NCBI GenBank assembly: GCA_017635095.1
Contig: JAGBMA010000174.1
Location: forward strand, 1-50,673
Direction of reading: 5' to 3'
DNA length: 50,673 nt
Origin: Ruminiclostridium sp.
GTDB taxonomy: Bacteria; Bacillota; Clostridia; Oscillospirales; Ruminococcaceae
The stretch's first letter is position 1, and every line of letters begins with the position of its first letter. Shown here in pieces: positions 1 through 8,295 of the stretch. The notes beneath the pieces are model-generated. The model was not told the DNA's origin and made no database searches. It saw nothing but the letters and a program-made list of their open reading frames with translations. Both the position numbers and the translations under genes were made by a program.

Positions 1-181
1 TCTTATGCCGCTGATTAAAGCGCATCCATGCGCTATTGGGGCGGCATAGTCAGAGCATCCTGCTCTGGCATCGGATACAAGGAAAGCCGACGAAGCCGGG
101 CTGGCGCCCGGTTAGGAGGTTTGACGCAGTAGACGGCGTGGATAGCTCTTTTTCTCTCAAATTGGGTTTTTAGAGGTTCCC
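1..181 (-). repeat. structured dispersed repeat, copy R1
   Basis: A run of perfect hairpins ends in a conserved terminal module. Seen: a nested stem (ATGCCGC 5-11 with GCGGCAT 41-47, enclosing AGCGCAT 19-25 with ATGCGCT 28-34), a second stem (CAGAGCA 51-57 with TGCTCTG 61-67) and a third (CCGGGC 96-101 with GCCCGG 106-111). Then a module starting TTAGGAGGTTTGACGC (112-136) that recurs inverted at 50649-50673, and the 44-base terminal module (138-181) also found at 10738, 16790 and 50538. On the minus strand the terminal module begins GGGAACCTCTAAAAA directly after the stop codon of the hybrid kinase. I see no coding capacity. It is probably a non-autonomous mobile or structured-RNA element; the family is not one I can name. 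Confidence 0.8.
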
Positions 182-182
182 T

Positions 183-3100
183 TTATTTCATTATCTCAGG
201 CAGCCGGTCATAATCCAGGTTTTCGACTGCCGATATCATATTCTTTACGCGCTCTTTTTCCGGTTCGGGGATACTGTAATCCCGGAAGCTTCCGACGATC
301 TCGTTGATATTGTCGAACTGGAATGCATCAAGCGCTTCTTTTATGAGCCCGTAGGCTTCTTTAAGCTCCTCCGCGGAGATCGGCGGCTTGTCGCCGTCAT
401 CTTCCTCCGGGGTCTCGCCGATAAGGGGTCGGAGCCGCTCACCCAGATCCCTGCATCTCGACAGAAGCTCGTCTATCTTCTCTCCGAGCTTTCCGGTGTC
501 CCCCTGCTTGCCCGCAGTCTCAAGCTCCTGGGCGAGCTCGCCGATATCGGCGGCTCCTATGATGCGGGAAGTGCTCTTCATAGCGTGTATCTTTATGGTT
601 GCGTTCCCGATATCGCCGGCCTGCCAGTACCGCTCGGTCTCGTCGGCGTGGTCCCCTATCATGCCCGCGTAGGTTTTAAGCGTTTCCATGTACGCTTCCT
701 CACCGCCGCAGTTCTTTATGCCCGCAGTCGTATCTATCTCCGGGATCTCCTCTATGAAAGGCGGCAGCCCGGACGCGGGGGCATTCTCCGGCTCCGCCGC
801 GCCGTCGTCATCGTCATATTTCAGCACCTTTTCCGCCGGCAGATACTCCGCAAGCATAGCTTCGAGCTTCGCGGAATCTATCGGCTTGGTCAGGTAATCG
901 TCAAAACCCGCCGCGAGATACTGCTCACGGGCACCGGATATCGCGTTCGCCGTGAGGCAGATCGTCGGGGTGGAAAGGTTCGGGTTCTTCTCCTGGGAAC
1001 GTATCTCATGGAGGGTCTCGATACCATCCTTTTCCGGCATCATATGGTCGAGGAAGATGATATCGTATTTCTTGTCGTAGGCAAGAGAAACTCCCTCGGC
1101 ACCGCTGTTCGCGGTGTCTATCTTCACGGCGGTCTGTTTGAGCAGGCTTCTGAACACCACAAGGTTCATGGGCGTATCATCGACCACAAGCACTTCCGCG
1201 GTGGGCGCGCGGAACTTTTCATGGTACTTCCTGCGCTTGCCGAGAGAAGCTTTGTAGGCTGCGGCATAATCGCCGAGTTCCTCCCACTTCACGACACGCT
1301 GTTTAAGCTCGAACGAGAACTTTGAACCGAGCCCGTAGATGCTCTCCGCCACGAGGGAAGAATCCATCATCTCAAGCAGCCGCTTCGTTATGCTCATTCC
1401 GAGACCAGTACCCTCGACGTTGCGGTTTCTCTCCTCGTCTATGCGGTCAAACTCGGAGAAGAGCTTGCGCATATCCTCTTTTCTGATGCCTATGCCCGTA
1501 TCCTTGACCATTACCCGGAGCATTATATGATCCGGCTCCTCGGGTATCGTTTCGTAGCGGATACCGAATGTGACCGTACCTGTCTCGGTGTACTTGACTG
1601 CATTCGTAAGTATATTCGTGATGACCTGCTTGATGCGGACTTCGTCGCCGTGGAGCTGTTTCGGGACTGTCTCGCTTATCTCAAGGTCAAGCTTGAGCCC
1701 CTTATCGTCGGCCTTGGTCTGTATCATATTCACAAGGTCGTTGATAACGCTCGACAGGTCATAATCCACCGGGATTATCTCCATCTTGCCCGCTTCGATC
1801 TTCGAGAAGTCGAGGATATCGTTCACAAGTCCCAGAAGCGTTGAACCCGCAGTTCTTATGCTTTCGGCATAGGTGAGGATATTGCGGTCGTCGCATTCGC
1901 GGAGTATCATCTCGTTCATGCCGAGAACGGCATTGATCGGCGTTCTGATCTCGTGGGACATATTGGAAAGGAATGAGGATTTCGCTTCGCTTGCAGCAAG
2001 GGCGCGCTCGGACATATCTATGAGCTTTTCACGCTCGGCCTTCTCGGAGTTGATATCCTCGGCAAGCCACAGCACATGGGTGACTTTACCGGCTCTGCCG
2101 CGCTGGGATACCATGAATCTTACTCTGACCCATTTATGTGTGCTCGTGAGCATCTCCAGCGCTATGGATTCGGTGTCGCGAAGGCGCCGGTCAAGGGTCG
2201 CGAAGTTTATGAAGCTCATGACATCGTCCATGGACGATTCGTCCGTCATCTGTCTCATGCTCGCTATCATAAGCTTCTGGGCATCGCCGCGCTGGTCCCT
2301 GATATGGCTGTTGACGATGCTGTTCTCGGATTTTATGACGCTGAAGCTGTCCTCGACAAGGTCGATATCGAAAACGGTCATGTAGATGTTTGAGATAGAT
2401 GCCATCTGAGTATTGAGGTTTCTTGCAGCCTCGGATATCTCGTCACGCTTGCGCTTCTCTTCATCTATGCTCTCAACGAGCCACAGAACGTGCTCGATCG
2501 CGCCGTCATCGCTGCACCTCGATACGACGAAACGGGCTCTGCACCAGATCTCGTCGTTGTTAAGGAACTCCTGGGTGATCGTATTTGTCTCAAGAAGCCT
2601 GTCATCAAGGGTGGAGAAGTCGATGAATTCACGCATAGCCTGTCTGGTGCTCCGGCTTGTGATCCTGTCAACTATGGCAAGAGCGGACGACTGGGCATTA
2701 TCCATATAATCGGTGTTGAGATCGGCAATATTGGCAGCGTGGGTCTTGACCTCGCGGAACCTGTCATTCTCAAGATCTATATCGTACATGGTGAAGTAGA
2801 TGTTTGCAACGGAGGACACCTGCTCATTCATCATCTTGACTGCGTCCATTACCGTATCACGTTCGCGCTTCTCGGCGTCGATATCCTCGATGAGATACAT
2901 TGCCGTGGAGACGCGTCCGTCGGCAAGCCTTCCGGACACTATGTAACGGGCTCTGCGCCATTTCTTGTCGGCGCTGAGAAACTCGGAAGTTATGGTGCTC
3001 CGGTCTTTGAGGCGGGAATCGAGCTTTGAGAAATCCACGAAATCGAGAATGCTTTCCCGGGTCGATTCGTCCGAAAAACGCGTCATTATCGCGCGGATCA

Positions 3101-4202
3101 TCTGCTGGCAGTTATTTCTTGTCTCGCCGATGATACGGGCGGCTTCCGCCTTGTTGTTCTGCACCTCGGTGAAAGTATCGGTCACGAAGTTTATCTCATG
3201 CATCGAGATGTATATTTCCGCAGTGGAAGAAAGCTGCTTGCTTATCTGCTCGGTCATGCGGCTGTGCCGTGCGGAGCTTCCCATTATCCCGGTCACCACA
3301 AGAACGATCGCGGCTGCTACCACAACGGTAAGGACAAGTATCAGGCTGAGCGAGCCGAATACGCTTGAGGCATTCTTTACCGAGATGCAGCGCCAGCCGT
3401 TCTGCATATCCGCGTAATAAGCTATGTAATGGGAATCGCCGAGAACAAATTCAAAATAGTTGTTTTCGACCGCTCTGACGTTTTCCATTATCATAGCGCC
3501 GAGAGTTCCGGTCTCGGAGGTATAGTCATTCCCTATCTCGGACTTGTCGGAATGCGCAACCACCACGCCGTGGTCGTTAAGTATCATTTCAAAGTCCGCA
3601 AGTCCGGACGTTACCGCATCTTCGGTGATCTGCTGGATCTGGTCGAGGGACACGTCCACGGAGATAACGCTCACGCCGTCGCAGAGGGTCTTGCCTATCG
3701 CAAGCATGGTGTTTCCGGTCTGGACATCGACATAGGGCTCAAGGATCGCTATTTCGCCTTTCTTCTCTAAGGCATTCGTGTACCACGGCCGCGCCTTTGC
3801 ATCATAATCCGCCGGCGGTTCCCAGTTCGTGCCGCTGAAAAACCTTCCGTTTATGTAGCCGTACAGACCGGTCATATTTTCAAGCACCGCGCTTCTGATA
3901 GCGGTGGACTGGCCGACAAGATAGTCCTGTATCTCGCTGTCCGACCTTTTTTCAGCTATCATACCGTCGAGAGTATATGCGGAAAGCTTTATGGAATCCA
4001 CATTGGTGGAAAGGTAATTGTCAAACTGCTCGGCAGCCTTTACAGATGACAGCTCGCCTTTCAGGATAATATTGTCCCGCTCTCTGAAATATACCATGTT
4101 ATAGTACATGATAACGATCCCGACAAAAAACACAATGACAAGTATGCTTACTAAAAGCGTGCGCACTGTGCCGTTACCAAGCAGTGCTTTTTTAATGTTC
4201 AT
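183..4202 (-). CDS. hybrid sensor histidine kinase with dCache sensor, receiver and Hpt domains
   Basis: Membrane sensor kinase of 1339 residues. In order: transmembrane helix (about 13-35), extracellular double Cache domain (about 36-285), second helix (about 283-308), three consecutive PAS-like repeats of about 125 residues starting near 325, 455 and 585, each ending in a W-x-R-x-R...ED/ES-IDxEK pattern, HisKA with MSHEIRTP (His750), HATPase with intact N, G1 and G2 boxes (DTGIGI, GTGLGM), receiver with Asp1052 (FLDHMMP) and a C-terminal Hpt domain with His1206 (IHAMKST). A full phosphorelay is therefore present in one chain. The Cache domain has Y133-x4-R138-P-W140-Y141 followed by PYVD, matching the spacing of the known amino-acid-binding dCache motif, so an amino-acid ligand is inferred. 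AAGGAG lies 8 bases before the ATG. It follows its paralogue by 42 bases and ends at a repeat element. No DNA-binding output regulator is adjacent. Confidence 0.95.
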   Translation of the reverse strand: MNIKKALLGNGTVRTLLVSILVIVFFVGIVIMYYNMVYFRERDNIILKGELSSVKAAEQFDNYLSTNVDSIKLSAYTLDGMIAEKRSDSEIQDYLVGQSTAIRSAVLENMTGLYGYINGRFFSGTNWEPPADYDAKARPWYTNALEKKGEIAILEPYVDVQTGNTMLAIGKTLCDGVSVISVDVSLDQIQQITEDAVTSGLADFEMILNDHGVVVAHSDKSEIGNDYTSETGTLGAMIMENVRAVENNYFEFVLGDSHYIAYYADMQNGWRCISVKNASSVFGSLSLILVLTVVVAAAIVLVVTGIMGSSARHSRMTEQISKQLSSTAEIYISMHEINFVTDTFTEVQNNKAEAARIIGETRNNCQQMIRAIMTRFSDESTRESILDFVDFSKLDSRLKDRSTITSEFLSADKKWRRARYIVSGRLADGRVSTAMYLIEDIDAEKRERDTVMDAVKMMNEQVSSVANIYFTMYDIDLENDRFREVKTHAANIADLNTDYMDNAQSSALAIVDRITSRSTRQAMREFIDFSTLDDRLLETNTITQEFLNNDEIWCRARFVVSRCSDDGAIEHVLWLVESIDEEKRKRDEISEAARNLNTQMASISNIYMTVFDIDLVEDSFSVIKSENSIVNSHIRDQRGDAQKLMIASMRQMTDESSMDDVMSFINFATLDRRLRDTESIALEMLTSTHKWVRVRFMVSQRGRAGKVTHVLWLAEDINSEKAEREKLIDMSERALAASEAKSSFLSNMSHEIRTPINAVLGMNEMILRECDDRNILTYAESIRTAGSTLLGLVNDILDFSKIEAGKMEIIPVDYDLSSVINDLVNMIQTKADDKGLKLDLEISETVPKQLHGDEVRIKQVITNILTNAVKYTETGTVTFGIRYETIPEEPDHIMLRVMVKDTGIGIRKEDMRKLFSEFDRIDEERNRNVEGTGLGMSITKRLLEMMDSSLVAESIYGLGSKFSFELKQRVVKWEELGDYAAAYKASLGKRRKYHEKFRAPTAEVLVVDDTPMNLVVFRSLLKQTAVKIDTANSGAEGVSLAYDKKYDIIFLDHMMPEKDGIETLHEIRSQEKNPNLSTPTICLTANAISGAREQYLAAGFDDYLTKPIDSAKLEAMLAEYLPAEKVLKYDDDDGAAEPENAPASGLPPFIEEIPEIDTTAGIKNCGGEEAYMETLKTYAGMIGDHADETERYWQAGDIGNATIKIHAMKSTSRIIGAADIGELAQELETAGKQGDTGKLGEKIDELLSRCRDLGERLRPLIGETPEEDDGDKPPISAEELKEAYGLIKEALDAFQFDNINEIVGSFRDYSIPEPEKERVKNMISAVENLDYDRLPEIMK

Positions 4203-4244
4203 TCGTTCTTCTCCTTATTCCCCCGGGAAATTTTCTGCAAAAGA

Positions 4245-7145
4245 TCACCCGTTTACCGTCCCCTGTTTCAGTTCAAACGAAAACTTTGAGCCAAGCTCAT
4301 ATACGCTTTCGACTTCAAGATCAGAATCCATCATACGAAGCAGTTTTTTGGTGATACCGGCGCCGATGCCGTTTCCGCCGGCGCTGTCGTCAGGACCGGA
4401 ATAATACTGCTCGATCTCCTCGCGCTTCATGCCGATACCGGTGTCCTTGACCACGACGCTGAGCATGACGCTTCCCGGCTCGTTCTCTGCCTCCTCACAG
4501 CCGACAGAGAGTGTCACGGTCCCCTTCCGGGTGTACTTGACCGCGTTCGTGAGAAGGTTCATCACAATCTGTCTGAACCGATCCTTATCTCCGTACAGCT
4601 TCCCCGGCACATTGCCGCTTATCTCGGTAACGAACCGCAGTCCCTTTTCGGCGGCTTTCATCTGTATTATATCCTTCATCTCGCCGATAACTTCGTTAAG
4701 ATCATATTCCGCGGGGACGATCTTCAGCTTTCCCGCTTCTATTGCCGAATAGTCCAGGATATCGTTGATGATGCCGAGGAGCTCTGCGCCGTCGCGGCGT
4801 ATTTTCTCTGAGCACTCGATGATATGCTCGTCCCTGCTGTCGCGGCGTATTATCTCGTTGGTATTGAGCACGGAATCGAGAGGAGTGCGTATCTCCTGGG
4901 ACATATTGGACAGGAACGACGATTTCGCTTCGTTGGCTGCTATCGCGCGCTCGGACATATCTCTGAGCTTATCACGCTGCTGTTTTTCGGAGTCTATATC
5001 CTCGGTCAGCCAGAGGACATGGGTGGGACGTCCGTTTTCGCTGCGGCGCGAGGCGACGAATCTGCCGCGTCTCCACTGTTTGTCCCTGTTCATGAACTCT
5101 ATCGCTATCGTGTCCCTGTTGCGGAGCCTCTTGTCGAGGGTATCCACATTGAGGAATCTCAGTACGCGGGCTCGGGCGGAATCGTCCGTTACCGTTGCCA
5201 TGATCCGGTTCAGCGTCTCACGGGCGTTTTCATGCACGGCGGAAAGATCTTCGCCCACAAGGCGGATGTCCGATTTCATTTCCGTGAACGTATCGTTGTC
5301 GATGTCGATATCGTGGGCGGTAAGATAGATATTTGCAATGGACGAGATCTGGTAATTGAGCTCGCGTGCCGTATTTGCAAGTTTTTCACGCGTTCTTCTC
5401 TCCGCGTCTATGTTTTCAACTGCCCATATAACGTGGGAGATCTCTCCGTCATCGGTACGCTGGGAGAGGATAAATCTTCCTCTGCACCAGCTTCCGCGGG
5501 AATTCAGGAACTCCACTGTAGCCGTTCCCGTTTCAGCCACATTTTTCCTGATACTATCGTATTCTATGAATTCAAGGACGTCGTCGAGACAGCTCTTGTC
5601 CGTGAGCTTGGTCATGGCGGAGCGGAGCACCTGCTGTGCGTTGTGCACATCATTGCCTATAGCGTTCTGGACAACGGAATCGTTCATCTTGATGATCGTG
5701 AACGTGTCGTTTATTATGTCAAGATCGTGAACAGAGGTGTAGATGTTGGCGATAGAACCGAGCTGGGAACTGAGCTGCTTTGCGGTATCGTGCATCTTAT
5801 CGCTGTCACGCCTCTCAGCGTCGATATCCTCTATGAGGTACATCGCGCCGGCGACCCGTCCGTCCGCAAGTCTTCCCGATACGATATAGCGCGCCCTGCG
5901 CCATTTGTTATCCGCGCTCAGGAACTCGCAGGTTATGGTGTTGCGGTCTTTAAGGCGTGCATTGAGCTTGGAAAAATCAACAAAGTCGAGGATACTGCTC
6001 CGGGTAGAATCATCGGAAAACTTCGTCATTATCGCGCGGATCATCTGCTGGCAGTTGTTCCGGGTCTCACCGATCATCTTCGACGCTTCTTCCTTGTTGT
6101 TGCGCACCTCGATGAACGTATCCGTGACGAAGTTTATCTCATACAGCGATATGTAGATATCCGCGGTCGATGAGAGCTGCTTGCTGAGGCGCTCGGCTAT
6201 GATGCTGCGGTTCGCAGAGCTTATCGTCATTCCCGCGATCATTCCCGCGATCACTATTACCACAACGATAGTGAGCAATAATATAACGGTGATCGACGCG
6301 AACGTTCTCGTGGTGTCTTTTACGGAAACGCAGATCCAGTCGTTATGTATCTTCGTGGAGTAAACGATATAATGCAAAGCGCTGTGTGATATCTCAAAAT
6401 AGTTTTCCCTGGACGAACGGAGCTCCTTGAAGATCTCCGCGCCGAGGGACCCGTTCTCTTCACCGAATGACTTTCCGACTTCCGCCACGTCCGAATGCGC
6501 TATAACGGAGCCCGAAGCGTCGATGATAAATTCTGTATCCGACATTCCGGAACCTACCGCCTGCTCGGTTATTTCCTGTATCCTTTCAAGCGTCATATCG
6601 AATGCAACAACGCTCTTTCCGTCCACGAGCGTCTTTGCGAGAGCCATCATCATATTCCCGGTCTGTGCGTCAAGGTACGGCTCTATTATCACGATCTCTC
6701 CGGCGTTCGCCATAGCCTTTATATACCACGGACGTTCCGTTGCCACAAATCCGTCAGGGGGCCTCCAGTTCGAGCCCGACACGAACTTGCCGTTTATATA
6801 GCCGTACATTCCGGTCGTATTCTCAAAAACCGTGTTCATTATCGCGTTGGACTGGCCCACAAGGTAATCGAGTATCTCGGCGTCGCTCTTGTTATCCGCA
6901 AGCATTCCGTCGAGCGTGTAAGAGGTCATCTTTAAAGCATCAAGGCTCGTGGAGAGATATTCGTTGAACTCTGTTGCAGTCTGGACAGCCGATGTCTCGC
7001 CGTTCTTGATTATGAGCTCACGTTCCCTTGTATAGACCATGTTGTAATAAAACAATACCACCCCGACAAAGAACATGAGAATAAAAATGCTCACCAGCAG
7101 GGTTCTCATGCCTGATCGTCCGAGACTTTTTATTTTCTCTGTCAT
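4245..7145 (-). CDS. hybrid-kinase paralogue with phospho-acceptor His replaced by Gln (probable pseudokinase)
   Basis: 966 residues from the ATG at 7145, chosen over an upstream ATG because GGAGG lies 5 bases before it. It aligns without net gaps to the following kinase through residue 750: N-terminal helix, dCache domain with R138-P-W-Y, second helix, three PAS-like repeats, HisKA and HATPase. The DNA reads ATG TCC CAG GAG, giving MSQEIRTP, so residue 750 is Gln, not His. The G1 box (DTGIGM) remains, but the F-box region and G2 (GNGIGAG) are drifted, and the protein stops after HATPase with no receiver or Hpt. The Tyr at 133 of the ligand motif is Phe. Autophosphorylation at the usual site is impossible. 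A role as partner or decoy for the neighbouring hybrid kinase, perhaps by heterodimerising, is inference. Confidence 0.93.
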   Translation of the reverse strand: MTEKIKSLGRSGMRTLLVSIFILMFFVGVVLFYYNMVYTRERELIIKNGETSAVQTATEFNEYLSTSLDALKMTSYTLDGMLADNKSDAEILDYLVGQSNAIMNTVFENTTGMYGYINGKFVSGSNWRPPDGFVATERPWYIKAMANAGEIVIIEPYLDAQTGNMMMALAKTLVDGKSVVAFDMTLERIQEITEQAVGSGMSDTEFIIDASGSVIAHSDVAEVGKSFGEENGSLGAEIFKELRSSRENYFEISHSALHYIVYSTKIHNDWICVSVKDTTRTFASITVILLLTIVVVIVIAGMIAGMTISSANRSIIAERLSKQLSSTADIYISLYEINFVTDTFIEVRNNKEEASKMIGETRNNCQQMIRAIMTKFSDDSTRSSILDFVDFSKLNARLKDRNTITCEFLSADNKWRRARYIVSGRLADGRVAGAMYLIEDIDAERRDSDKMHDTAKQLSSQLGSIANIYTSVHDLDIINDTFTIIKMNDSVVQNAIGNDVHNAQQVLRSAMTKLTDKSCLDDVLEFIEYDSIRKNVAETGTATVEFLNSRGSWCRGRFILSQRTDDGEISHVIWAVENIDAERRTREKLANTARELNYQISSIANIYLTAHDIDIDNDTFTEMKSDIRLVGEDLSAVHENARETLNRIMATVTDDSARARVLRFLNVDTLDKRLRNRDTIAIEFMNRDKQWRRGRFVASRRSENGRPTHVLWLTEDIDSEKQQRDKLRDMSERAIAANEAKSSFLSNMSQEIRTPLDSVLNTNEIIRRDSRDEHIIECSEKIRRDGAELLGIINDILDYSAIEAGKLKIVPAEYDLNEVIGEMKDIIQMKAAEKGLRFVTEISGNVPGKLYGDKDRFRQIVMNLLTNAVKYTRKGTVTLSVGCEEAENEPGSVMLSVVVKDTGIGMKREEIEQYYSGPDDSAGGNGIGAGITKKLLRMMDSDLEVESVYELGSKFSFELKQGTVNG

Positions 7146-7183
7146 AATGACCTCCGCATTTATCTTCCAAAATACGCACAAAG

Positions 7184-7215
7184 CCTGCAAGTACCGATAA
7201 ACCGGCGCTTACAGG
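7184..7215 (-). promoter_or_regulatory. stem-loop over the stop codon of the 31-residue ORF
   Basis: CCTGTAA pairs with TTGCAGG and encloses a GCCG/CGGT inner stem. The hairpin covers the stop codon (7209-7211) of the small ORF and lies about 30 bases before the kinase ribosome site. A ribosome finishing the small ORF would melt it. Without a T run it is not an intrinsic terminator; coupling of translation is inferred. Confidence 0.5.
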
Positions 7216-7304
7216 CATAAATATCTGTTATCGGAGACGGGGCACAGCAAAAGCACGATGCCGGCGCTGCTGCAATTCCCGGTTTTAAAGCGAGTACCAA
7301 GCAT
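7209..7304 (-). CDS. small ORF of 31 residues leading the sensor-kinase operon
   Basis: ATG at 7304 with an AGGGGG purine block 7 bases upstream, TAA at 7211, inside the 339-base gap before the kinase operon and about 50 bases downstream of its -10 box. The peptide has a basic start (MLGTRFKTGNC), a hydrophobic centre (AGIVLLL) and three cysteines (residues 11, 21 and 30). I do not recognise it. It could be an exported or modified peptide, a leader peptide controlling the kinases, or chance. The good ribosome site, the position and the hairpin on its stop codon favour a real, probably regulatory, ORF. Confidence 0.5.
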   Translation of the reverse strand: MLGTRFKTGNCSSAGIVLLLCPVSDNRYLCL

Positions 7305-7357
7305 TTTATCCGCCCCCTTCAATCTGTTTCGGTTCTCCGGAATTTATTATCCTAACA

Positions 7358-7386
7358 ATTATAACATATTCCGCAAAAAAAGTAAA
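7358..7386 (-). promoter_or_regulatory. promoter of the sensor-kinase operon
   Basis: On the minus strand TTTACT (7386-7381), a 17-base spacer and TATAAT (7363-7358). Transcription would start near 7350 and give a leader of about 205 bases holding the 31-residue ORF. Confidence 0.55.
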
Positions 7387-7422
7387 GCACTTGGAAACGT
7401 TTTGTTGTAAAACTTTAGTAAC

Positions 7423-7462
7423 AAAAAAACACGGACGGTACGGAAATCACCGTATCGTCCGT
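7423..7462 (-). terminator. intrinsic terminator of the cupin operon
   Basis: ACGGACG-A-TACGG pairs with CCGTA-C-CGTCCGT on the minus strand (7462-7431) and is followed by seven T (7429-7423). It ends the TetR operon just before the kinase promoter. Confidence 0.85.
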
Positions 7463-7484
7463 ATGTTTCTGCCATGTGCGCCGG

Positions 7485-8240
7485 TTATGCAAGCTTACCG
7501 TAATCCTCGTCCGCGACCGGTTCGCACCACTCGGTAGATGCGTTCTCTCCGGGCACCTCGAACGCAAGGTGGCTGAACCAGGAGTCGGGAGCCGCACCGT
7601 GCCAGTGCTTCACATTCGCCGGTATGTTTATGACCGTCCCGGGCACGAGCTCCTGAGCGGGCTTGCCCCATTCCTGATAATAGCCCCTGCCGCCGACGCA
7701 TATGAGCATCTGACCTCCGGCAGCGTCGGAATGGTGTATATGCCAGTTGTTGCGGCAGGCGGGCTCGAAAGTGACATTGAACACCGGGACCTGCTTATCG
7801 GAAAGCGGTGCGAGATAGCTCTGACCGACAAAGAACTGACCGTAGGGATTGGGTTCGCCTATGGGGAAGAAGATCGTGTTCTGATACCTGTCCTTTTCGG
7901 TATTTTCGGGCTGAGGGTCATTCCAGACTTCCTTGGCGAGCCGGAATACTGCCCAGCCTTTCGGCCAGCCGCAGTACATCGTCGCGTGTGTTATTATTGC
8001 AGCGATCTCTTCCTTTGTAACGCCGTGAGCCTTTGCGTTCTGCAGGTGGTAAGAAAGGGAGCTGTCGGTGATGCCGGAAGCCATGAGCGACACGACCGTT
8101 ATGATGCACTTAGTCTTTGTGTCTATCGCTTCTTCGTTCCATACTTCGCCGAACAGCACGTCGTCGTTGAGATGCGCGAACATGGGCGCAAAATCGCCGA
8201 GCTGCTGTCTTCCCGCGGTCTGTGTTATCTTTTCTTTCAT
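7485..8240 (-). CDS. carboxymuconolactone decarboxylase-like domain fused to a cupin
   Basis: 251 residues from the ATG at 8240 (GGAGG 8 bases upstream; an earlier ATG lacks a ribosome site). The N-terminal half is an AhpD/carboxymuconolactone decarboxylase-type helical domain ending in THATMYCGWPKGW. The C-terminal half is a small cupin barrel with metal-ligand type motifs WHIHH and HWHG. Such fusions are common in gut Firmicutes and Bacteroidetes and are usually annotated as carboxymuconolactone decarboxylase family proteins; the true substrate is not known. Only one Cys sits in the AhpD-like motif, so a CxxC peroxidase role is unlikely. It is the last gene of the TetR-led operon, 55 bases after the monooxygenase-like gene, and ends at a strong terminator. 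A role in dealing with a small electrophile or oxidant is inferred. Confidence 0.88.
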   Translation of the reverse strand: MKEKITQTAGRQQLGDFAPMFAHLNDDVLFGEVWNEEAIDTKTKCIITVVSLMASGITDSSLSYHLQNAKAHGVTKEEIAAIITHATMYCGWPKGWAVFRLAKEVWNDPQPENTEKDRYQNTIFFPIGEPNPYGQFFVGQSYLAPLSDKQVPVFNVTFEPACRNNWHIHHSDAAGGQMLICVGGRGYYQEWGKPAQELVPGTVINIPANVKHWHGAAPDSWFSHLAFEVPGENASTEWCEPVADEDYGKLA

Positions 8241-8295
8241 TGCGTTGTCCTCCGTTATTGCATTTCCCGGGCTTTTACACAAGTCCGGGGATATT

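Noticed and set aside
4824-6173. Plus-strand open frame of 449 codons
   Set aside because: Lies fully antisense to the pseudokinase gene, has no ribosome site or domain, and mirrors its codon bias.
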